Source: RUG754 sp041856085 (GTDB lineage: Bacteria; Bacillota; Clostridia; Peptostreptococcales; Anaerovoracaceae). Taken from it: DNA of 10,834 bases. The DNA is taken from the NCBI GenBank assembly GCA_041856085.1, contig JBHAFL010000052.1:1-10834 (forward strand), read 5' to 3'. The stretch's first letter is position 1. Every line of letters starts with the position of its first letter. A program made the translations under genes and the position numbers. This document shows positions 6,749 through 10,834 of this stretch, piece after piece. The notes beneath the pieces are model-generated. The model was not told where the DNA came from and made no database searches. It saw only the letters and a program-made list of their open reading frames with translations.

Positions 6749-8016
6749 CAGATAAAAAATCGGCGGAACTCTTCGAGAGAGCAAAAAAAATAATGCCGGG
6801 CGGAGTGAACAGCCCCGTGAGGGCTTTCAAGTCCGTCGGAATGAACCCGAGGTTCATAGCGAGCGGTAAGGGCAACAGAATTACCGACGCGGACGGCAAC
6901 GAATATATAGACTTTGTCGGTTCGTGGGGTCCGATGATATTAGGGCACGCACAGAGCGATATTTTAGACGCGGTCAGAGCGCAGATTGAAAAAGGTCTCA
7001 GCTTCGGCGCGTGTACCGAGCTTGAGGTGGAGCTTGCGGAGCTTATCTGCGGCAATATCCCTCACGTCGAAATGATTCGAATGGTAAACAGCGGCACGGA
7101 AGCCGTGATGAGCGCGATAAGGCTTGCGAGAGGCTTCACGGGAAGAGAAAAGATAATAAAATTCGAGGGCTGCTATCACGGCCACAGCGATTCGATGCTC
7201 GTAAAGGCGGGCTCGGGCGCGATGACATTCGGCGAGCCGGACAGCGCGGGAGTGACTGCCGGCGCGTCGAAAGACACTCTAAATGCGGTATACAATGATT
7301 TAGACAGCGTCGAGCGCTTGCTGAAAGCAAACGATGGAAACATCGCCGCCGTAATAGTTGAGCCGGTTGCGGCGAATATGGGAGTTGTGCCGCCTGAGCC
7401 GGGCTTCTTAGATGGATTAAGAGCACTGTGCGACAAGCTCGGCGCGCTCCTCATCTTCGACGAGGTAATCTGCGGATTCAGGCTCTCTTTCGGCGGTGCG
7501 GCCGAGTATTACGGCATATGCCCCGACCTCGTAACCTACGGCAAGATTATCGGCGGCGGTATGCCGGTAGGCGCATATGGAGGAAGACGTGAAATAATGG
7601 AGAAAGTGTCGCCGCTCGGAGTCGTATATCAGGCGGGAACCTTATCAGGAAACCCGATTGCGATGGCAGCGGGCACAGCCTGCCTCAAAAAAATCTTAGC
7701 CGACAAAGATTTTTATAATCGCCTTAATACGATGGGGTCGAAGTTTGCCGATGAACTGAGAGCCGCTACGGGACTGACCGTAAATAACGCAGGCTCGCTA
7801 AGCTGCGTATATCACACTAAAAACCCCGTGAGAAACTATAATGAAGCGCTCGGTGCAAGCGCCGAGAAATTCTCGGGAATGTTTAAGGGGCTGCTTGAGA
7901 GGGGAATATATGTAGCGCCGTCGCAGTACGAGGCGCTCTTCCTGAACGCCTGCTTCACGGAAGAAGACCTTAACTATGTGATAAATTCATATAGAGAACT
8001 GGCAGCAGCATTATAA
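6745..8016 (+). CDS. hemL: Glutamate-1-semialdehyde 2,1-aminomutase
   Basis: HemL is a PLP enzyme that isomerises glutamate-1-semialdehyde, the HemA product, to 5-aminolevulinate. The 423-residue length is normal. Family motifs include the N-terminal MPGGVNSPVRAFKSVG (17-32), VNSGTEAVMSAIRLAR (114-129, PLP phosphate region), CYHGHSDSMLVKAGSG (143-158), IFDEVICGFR (237-246) and TYGKIIGGGMPVGAYGG (264-280). Lys267 is the expected PLP-binding lysine, and GTLSGNP (298-304) is present. The specific SPVRAF and HGHSD features separate HemL from other class III aminotransferases. AGGGGAG (6731-6737) lies 7 bases before the ATG, which overlaps the hemB stop by four bases. No clear terminator follows; the 137-base spacer leads directly to cbiX. 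Confidence 0.97.
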   Translation: MTDKKSAELFERAKKIMPGGVNSPVRAFKSVGMNPRFIASGKGNRITDADGNEYIDFVGSWGPMILGHAQSDILDAVRAQIEKGLSFGACTELEVELAELICGNIPHVEMIRMVNSGTEAVMSAIRLARGFTGREKIIKFEGCYHGHSDSMLVKAGSGAMTFGEPDSAGVTAGASKDTLNAVYNDLDSVERLLKANDGNIAAVIVEPVAANMGVVPPEPGFLDGLRALCDKLGALLIFDEVICGFRLSFGGAAEYYGICPDLVTYGKIIGGGMPVGAYGGRREIMEKVSPLGVVYQAGTLSGNPIAMAAGTACLKKILADKDFYNRLNTMGSKFADELRAATGLTVNNAGSLSCVYHTKNPVRNYNEALGASAEKFSGMFKGLLERGIYVAPSQYEALFLNACFTEEDLNYVINSYRELAAAL

Positions 8017-8153
8017 AAAACAGTTCTGCCCACAAGCGGGACAAGCAATGTTAATGCGTATATTATGATGATAAAAATCAAAAAATAATCAGGCTGTTAA
8101 AATTAAGCCCGCAAAATATTAAGAGAAAAATATAAAGAAAAGAGGGACAATAG

Positions 8154-8507
8154 ATGAAAGGTATAATGATATTAGCGCACGGAAGCCGTGTAGAAGCGAC
8201 AAAAAACACCATAAACTGTGTCGTTGATATGGTGAGAAAAAAAATCGACTGCCCGCTCGAGATTGCCTATATGGAGTTCTGCGAAGAGAATATAGAATAC
8301 GGAGTTAAAAGCCTCGTTTCCAAGGGCGTCGACGAGATAAAGGTCGTCCCCTACTTCCTGTTCGAGGGAATTCATATCAAAAAAGACATTCCCGAAGAGC
8401 TTGCGGAGGCATTAAAGGACTACCCGAATGTAAAAGTCGAGATGGGCAAAACTCTCGGCGTCGACGAGAGGCTGGCGGACATACTTGTAGACCGCATAAA
8501 CGAATAA
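8154..8507 (+). CDS. cbiX: Small sirohydrochlorin chelatase (CbiX-S type)
   Basis: At 117 residues this is a single-domain class II chelatase, half the size of two-domain CbiX, CbiK or SirB. As a family, the small forms act as homodimers that insert Co2+ (or Ni2+/Fe2+) into sirohydrochlorin. His9 in ILAHGSR and His74 in FEGIHIKKDIPEEL are the expected metal-binding and catalytic histidines; VVPYFLFEG (64-72) is a family block. The ATG at 8154 follows AGAGGGA (8141-8147). The neighbours support cobalt: cbiL and a cobalt-type transporter ATPase upstream, and the complete route to sirohydrochlorin between them. Iron (siroheme) cannot be excluded from sequence. It is separated from hemL by 137 bases without an obvious terminator and may belong to the same transcript. 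Confidence 0.88.
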   Translation: MKGIMILAHGSRVEATKNTINCVVDMVRKKIDCPLEIAYMEFCEENIEYGVKSLVSKGVDEIKVVPYFLFEGIHIKKDIPEELAEALKDYPNVKVEMGKTLGVDERLADILVDRINE

Positions 8508-8510
8508 TTC

Positions 8511-8541
8511 TAACGCGTATTTTGACAGATAAAATACGTTA
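8511..8541 (+). repeat. AT-rich inverted repeat after cbiX
   Basis: CGTATTTT (8516-8523) pairs perfectly with AAAATACG (8531-8538) around a 7-base loop; pairing extends to TAACG/CGTTA if a two-base bulge is allowed. No T-run follows on either strand, so it is a weak terminator at best and could be a palindromic binding site. It begins 4 bases after the cbiX stop. Confidence 0.45.
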
Positions 8542-8622
8542 AGACTTCGAAAAGTATCAAAAATACCGCCGAAAAACATCGCTAAACGATATGTCGATAA
8601 AAAAATCGAAAGCCTATTCTAT

Positions 8623-8646
8623 AAGAGAAAACATAAAGAGAAAACA
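8623..8646 (+). repeat. Tandem 11-bp direct repeat before the acyltransferase gene
   Basis: AAGAGAAAACA occurs at 8623-8633 and again at 8636-8646 (13-base period). It lies in a purine-rich stretch directly upstream of the acyltransferase start, where a standard ribosome binding site would be expected. Confidence 0.55.
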
Positions 8647-8663
8647 CAAAAACAGAAAAAACT

Positions 8664-9386
8664 ATGAATATATTTACCAATACGCACCATATGGGATTTT
8701 TGCTCAAAATATTTTTTGAGGCAGATAAATATGCCGCGTCTATTGACGCCGCACGCGAAAGCGGAGATATCGAAGAGGAGAAACGCCTGATATATGAGGT
8801 CGAAAAAACTTGGTCGCGTATGATAATAGACAGGTTTAAGATGAATATAAACATCATCGGCCGAGAGAATCTGCCTGAAAAAGGTCCCGTCGTTTTCATC
8901 TCCAATCATCAGGGTTATGCAGATATAATTGCGATATTTCACCTTGCGCCGTTTCAAATGAGCTTCATATCAAAGGAGGAAAATAAAAAAGTCCCCAAGC
9001 TTGGCAAATGGATACAAAGAAGCAGGGGAATGTTTATAGAGAGGGGCGACTCGAGGGCGTCGCTCAGGACAATCAGACAGGGAGTGGAATATCTTAATCA
9101 GGGATTTTCTCTGTGCATATTCCCGGAGGGGACGAGGTCAAGAGGCGCCGGGGCGGGCGAGTTTAAGGCGGGCAGCTTCAAGCTCGCCGCTAAGGCGGGA
9201 GTTCCGATAGTGCCGCTCACTATAGACGGCTCGTACAGATTTTTCGAAGAAAAAAGCCGTCCCGTCAAGGGAACCTCTTTCGACGTCACTGTTCACCCTG
9301 CGATCGATTGCGGCGCCCTATCCCGCGAAGAGTTAAGAGCACTCCCGTCCAAGGTGGAAGATATAATAAAATCCGCATTAAAATGA
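8664..9386 (+). CDS. plsC: 1-acyl-sn-glycerol-3-phosphate acyltransferase family protein
   Basis: The 240-residue protein has the acyltransferase signature set: NHQGYAD (81-87, the NHX4D catalytic motif with His82 and Asp87), SRGMFIERGD (120-129), FPEGTRSR (153-160, glycerol-phosphate binding) and GVPIVPLTI (179-187). The family esterifies the 2-position of lysophosphatidate at the inner membrane face to make phosphatidate, the phospholipid precursor; other acyl acceptors are possible. The first 60 residues are charged and helical rather than clearly membrane-spanning, and longer than in minimal PlsC. The start is less secure than the family call: no good Shine-Dalgarno precedes the ATG at 8664, only A-rich sequence with AGAGAA, and an in-frame stop at 8634 limits upstream extension. 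M10 is the alternative. It has no obvious link to the tetrapyrrole genes. Confidence 0.88.
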   Translation: MNIFTNTHHMGFLLKIFFEADKYAASIDAARESGDIEEEKRLIYEVEKTWSRMIIDRFKMNINIIGRENLPEKGPVVFISNHQGYADIIAIFHLAPFQMSFISKEENKKVPKLGKWIQRSRGMFIERGDSRASLRTIRQGVEYLNQGFSLCIFPEGTRSRGAGAGEFKAGSFKLAAKAGVPIVPLTIDGSYRFFEEKSRPVKGTSFDVTVHPAIDCGALSREELRALPSKVEDIIKSALK

Positions 9387-9443
9387 AAAAGCTTTTATTA
9401 CCGCAAGGCACAGCAATGAAAGCAAGGCAATTAAAGTGCAGTC

Positions 9444-9474
9444 GCCGGAATTTAATTCTGACGGCTGTATTTTT
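9444..9474 (+). terminator. Possible intrinsic terminator of plsC
   Basis: GCCGGAAT (9444-9451) pairs with ATTC (9455-9458) and CGGC (9462-9465), with a three-base bulge (TGA) on the 3' side. TGTA and then five Ts (9470-9474) follow. The stem is imperfect, but position (58 bases after the plsC stop) and T-run fit. Confidence 0.45.
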
Positions 9475-9486
9475 GTGTAAGGAAAA

Positions 9487-9505
9487 CCCCGCGTTTGACG
9501 CGGGG
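9487..9505. terminator. GC-rich perfect hairpin, probable terminator
   Basis: CCCCGCG (9487-9493) and CGCGGGG (9499-9505) form a perfect 7-bp stem with a 5-base loop. On the + strand the sequence after it is CAGGGTT, without a T-run. Read on the - strand it is followed by TTTT. It may be a backup or bidirectional terminator, although no - strand gene is visible to its right. Confidence 0.5.
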
Positions 9506-9596
9506 CAGGGTTAAAAAGGGTCATTTTGTGATAATTGTTCTCCTCTTCCATCGAAACGGTCTGCTATACCGTCCATACCGCTAAATAATTATACAC

Positions 9597-9621
9597 GATA
9601 AAGCGTTAATCAGATAAAGCG
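9597..9621 (+). repeat. Tandem GATAAAGCG repeat, 16-bp period
   Basis: GATAAAGCG occurs at 9597-9605 and 9613-9621, followed by a partial third copy, GATAAATGAT (9621-9630). It lies about 105 bases upstream of the hutH -35 box. It may be regulatory or simply slippage-derived. Confidence 0.5.
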
Positions 9622-9725
9622 ATAAATGATAAAATCAACATGTGAAAACGAGAAATCAGAAGGAGGCATTCACGGTTGGCTGATTCAATCTCCCGTTGAT
9701 ATTCAAGGAAAATTAAAATTTATTC

Positions 9726-9754
9726 TTGCGCAGAAAAGCAAAAAAAGGTATAAT
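9726..9754 (+). promoter_or_regulatory. Promoter of hutH
   Basis: TTGCGC (-35, 9726-9731) and a perfect TATAAT (-10, 9749-9754) are separated by exactly 17 bases in AT-rich sequence, the pattern of a housekeeping sigma promoter. Transcription would begin near 9761 and leave a leader of about 80 bases before the start codon. The leader contains a short CGGG/CCCG stem (9769-9784). Confidence 0.72.
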
Positions 9755-9839
9755 TAAAACAAGAGAAACGGGCAGAAAACCCCGCCGAATAAAGAAATGA
9801 TTTTTTGTATATTTATTTGAGAAACGGAGAACTATTATC

Positions 9840-10834
9840 ATGGCAGTAATTATCAATGGACGCGATCTGACGGTAGAGCAGGTAATCAGCGTATGCCGCC
9901 GTAACGAAAAAGTTGAGATTTCACCGGAAGCGAAAGAGGCGGTTAAAAAAGCCAGAGCCTACGTTGAGAAGAAAGTAGCGGAGAAAGCCGTTATCTACGG
10001 ACTCACTACCGGCTTCGGCAAGTTTGCCAATGTATCCATTACGCCCGAGCAGACGGCACAGCTTCAGAAGAACCTCATAATAAGCCATACCTGCTCTCTC
10101 GGTAATAACTACGAAACTAAATATGTCAGAGCCGCAATGCTGCTCAGAGCCAACTCGCTCTCACACGGCAACTCGGGGATAAGACTTGAAACGCTTCAGA
10201 CTCTTGTAGGTATGCTTAACGAAGGTATTCACCCGCTTGTCCCTGAAAAAGGCTCGGTAGGAGCGTCGGGAGACTTAGCGCCGCTTTCGTGCATCGCCCT
10301 TGGGCTAATCGGGCTCGGAAGGGTGGAGTATAAGGGAGAGATAATGGAAGCGCAGAAAGCCTTCGACTTAGCGGGACTTAAGCCTGTAGAGCTCGCGTCA
10401 AAAGAGGGACTCGCACTTAACAACGGTACGCAGATGCTCACGGCGGTCGGACTGAATACGCTCTACGACGCAATGAACCTCATGAAGATAGCGGATATCG
10501 CAGGAGCGCTTACAGGAGAGGCTCTGCACGCCATCACCAAGGCTTACGACCCTAAGACTCACCTGCTTAGAGGACATCAGGGACAGATAGACGCGGCTGC
10601 CAATATGAGAGACCTTTTGGAGGGCTCGAAAAACGCTCTTCCGCTCCAGCTCGAAATCGGCAAGGTTCAGGATCCGTACTCACAGAGATGTCTTCCGCAG
10701 ATTCACGGGGCGTCAAGAGACGCGATTAACTACGTATACGGCGTGGTATCGAGAGAAATCAACGCGGTTACTGATAATCCGATAGTCTTTCCTGACGAAG
10801 ACGAAGTAATCTCGGGAGGAAATTTCCACGGACA
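9840..10834 (+). CDS. hutH: Histidine ammonia-lyase, N-terminal part
   Basis: The frame is open to the right edge: 331 codons of an expected 500 or so. HutH removes ammonia from L-histidine to give urocanate, the first step of histidine degradation. Residues 138-150 (GSVGASGDLAPLS) contain Ala142-Ser143-Gly144, which cyclise to the MIO electrophile. Tyr53 (VIYGLTTGFG) is the conserved catalytic tyrosine, and both positions match classical HutH numbering. Other family blocks are NLIISHTCSLGN (78-89), EGLALNNGTQ (189-198), VQDPYSQRCLPQIHG (276-290) and TDNPIVF with SGGNFHG (311-331). His83 fits histidine or tyrosine lyases rather than phenylalanine ones, and overall similarity favours HutH. CGGAG (9825-9829) lies 10 bases before the ATG, and a good promoter lies upstream, so this probably opens a new operon. 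Confidence 0.93.
   Translation, partial: MAVIINGRDLTVEQVISVCRRNEKVEISPEAKEAVKKARAYVEKKVAEKAVIYGLTTGFGKFANVSITPEQTAQLQKNLIISHTCSLGNNYETKYVRAAMLLRANSLSHGNSGIRLETLQTLVGMLNEGIHPLVPEKGSVGASGDLAPLSCIALGLIGLGRVEYKGEIMEAQKAFDLAGLKPVELASKEGLALNNGTQMLTAVGLNTLYDAMNLMKIADIAGALTGEALHAITKAYDPKTHLLRGHQGQIDAAANMRDLLEGSKNALPLQLEIGKVQDPYSQRCLPQIHGASRDAINYVYGVVSREINAVTDNPIVFPDEDEVISGGNFHG

Larger units (their letters stand above)
9387..9839 (+). other. 453-base non-coding region between plsC and hutH
   Basis: No convincing gene lies here on either strand. It holds, in order, a possible terminator (9444-9474), a strong GC-rich hairpin (9487-9505), a small inverted repeat (9556-9572), a tandem repeat (9597-9621), a strong Shine-Dalgarno-like AGGAGG followed by an eight-codon frame (9661-9699), and the hutH promoter and leader. 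Composition is AT-rich. It marks the boundary between the tetrapyrrole/lipid genes and the histidine gene. Confidence 0.7.

Noticed and set aside
8017..8153. Terminator or separate promoter between hemL and cbiX
   Set aside because: Only a three-base CCC/GGG pairing and loose AT-rich hexamers are visible; neither supports a call.
8522..8527. A perfect TTGACA that could be a -35 box for plsC
   Set aside because: No -10-like hexamer lies 15-19 bases downstream, and the motif sits in the inverted repeat 8516-8538.
9308..9514. A 68-codon + strand frame overlapping the end of plsC
   Set aside because: It is a shadow in another frame of plsC that continues through the hairpins; no domain or ribosome binding site supports it.
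9378..9551. A 57-codon - strand frame (MEEENNYHKM... with a hydrophobic end)
   Set aside because: It has no ribosome binding site at the right distance, runs through both terminator-like hairpins and resembles no family I know; chance is likelier.
1..10834. CRISPR array, tRNA, rRNA, insertion sequence or phage genes
   Set aside because: No regularly spaced long repeats, cloverleaf, transposase or phage motif was seen on either strand.

Overview
The window reads as a compact, one-strand tetrapyrrole and cobalamin gene cluster from an anaerobic Gram-positive bacterium, most likely a member of the Clostridia. This is inferred from the short clostridial-type glutamyl-tRNA reductase, an ECF-type cobalt transporter ATPase, a single-domain CbiX, AT-rich spacers, frequent AGA/AGG arginine and ATA isoleucine codons, and purine-rich ribosome binding sites. 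No species can be named from the sequence alone. Every convincing gene lies on the + strand.

Layout: (1) 2-244, the last 80 codons of a CbiO-like ATPase. (2) 436-1113, cbiL, followed by a spacer holding a second copy of the end of cbiL. (3) 1272-2884, hemA and a precorrin-2 dehydrogenase gene, joined by an ATGA overlap and followed by a probable terminator at 2912-2941. (4) 3057-3956, hemC. (5) 4195-8016, a cobA-hemD fusion, hemB and hemL, all overlapping end to end. (6) 8154-8507, a small cbiX. (7) 8664-9386, a PlsC-type acyltransferase unrelated to the pathway. (8) 9387-9839, a non-coding region with two hairpins, short repeats and a good promoter. (9) 9840 to the right edge, the first 331 codons of a histidine ammonia-lyase.

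Together hemA, hemL, hemB, hemC and the hemD domain would convert glutamyl-tRNA through 5-aminolevulinate and porphobilinogen to uroporphyrinogen III. The CobA domain methylates this to precorrin-2, the SirC-like protein oxidises it to sirohydrochlorin, CbiX inserts the metal (probably cobalt), and CbiL adds the C20 methyl group on the way to the corrin ring. The CbiO partner would supply cobalt. No late haem gene (hemE, hemN/hemF, hemG/hemY, hemH) appears here, so this copy of the pathway looks directed to cobalamin, although siroheme is also possible.

I see no wholly new system. The points worth a second look are the short HemA with no room for the usual C-terminal dimerisation domain, a SirC-like protein with about 40 extra residues, a 26-bp duplication that includes the cbiL stop codon, a low-complexity N-terminal tail on the CobA-HemD fusion, and short direct repeats in six of the longer spacers.
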